Shown here piece by piece: positions 5,402 through 5,413 of a stretch of 5,413 nt of DNA (positions within the stretch are counted from its first letter, which is position 1; each line of letters begins with the position of its first letter). Origin of the DNA: Ruminococcaceae bacterium UBA1236 (GTDB taxonomy: Bacteria > Bacillota > Clostridia > Oscillospirales > Acutalibacteraceae); contig DBWO01000028.1 of NCBI GenBank assembly GCA_002309055.1, forward strand, positions 6,485 through 11,897. The letters are read 5' to 3'. Position numbers and translations under genes: made by a program. The notes beneath the pieces are model-generated. The model worked only from the letters and a program-made list of their open reading frames with translations, made no database searches and was not told the origin of the DNA.

Positions 5402-5413
5402 CACAAAAGAACA

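Overview
The window looks like a piece of a Firmicutes (Clostridia, probably gut Oscillospirales/Ruminococcaceae-like) chromosome. The reasons are the strong purine-rich Shine-Dalgarno sites, the tight same-strand gene packing, a clean TTGACG/TATAAT promoter, roughly balanced GC content, and protein families typical of that group (Mbeg1-like hydrolase, zinc-ribbon/DUF2628 membrane protein, DUF2130 coiled-coil protein, YVLNT-type His/Cys domain). The taxonomic assignment is inference. No phage, transposon, CRISPR, rRNA or tRNA sequence was seen.

Layout. Positions 1-194 hold the 3' end of a plus-strand gene whose product ends in a small zinc ribbon, probably an SPFH/band-7 (YdjI-like) protein. 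After a 40-base gap come four plus-strand genes with gaps of only 12-18 bases between them. They are a DUF2974/Mbeg1-like alpha/beta hydrolase (235-1398), a RING-like plus double zinc-ribbon plus DUF2628 membrane protein (1414-2481), the UTP--glucose-1-phosphate uridylyltransferase galU (2500-3387) and a DUF2130 coiled-coil protein with a nuclease-like core (3400-4692). A strong hairpin with T-runs on both sides (4711-4750) ends this run. It also serves the convergent minus-strand gene at 4767-5339, a single-pass membrane protein with a Thr/Pro/Ala-rich stalk and a C-terminal His/Cys metal-binding domain. That gene's own promoter and ribosome binding site lie in the last 75 bases.

How the genes may work together. 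Only GalU has a firmly known reaction: it makes UDP-glucose for glycolipids, exopolysaccharide and wall glycans. Its neighbours suggest a cell-envelope theme: a probable membrane-scaffold protein, a lipase-like hydrolase and a zinc-ribbon membrane protein. The DUF2130 protein is a soluble coiled-coil protein whose D...ExK signature resembles PD-(D/E)XK nucleases. Four of the six proteins carry small Cys/His metal-binding modules. Co-transcription of the plus-strand genes is well supported by spacing. A shared function is only a hypothesis, and most of these families are experimentally uncharacterised.
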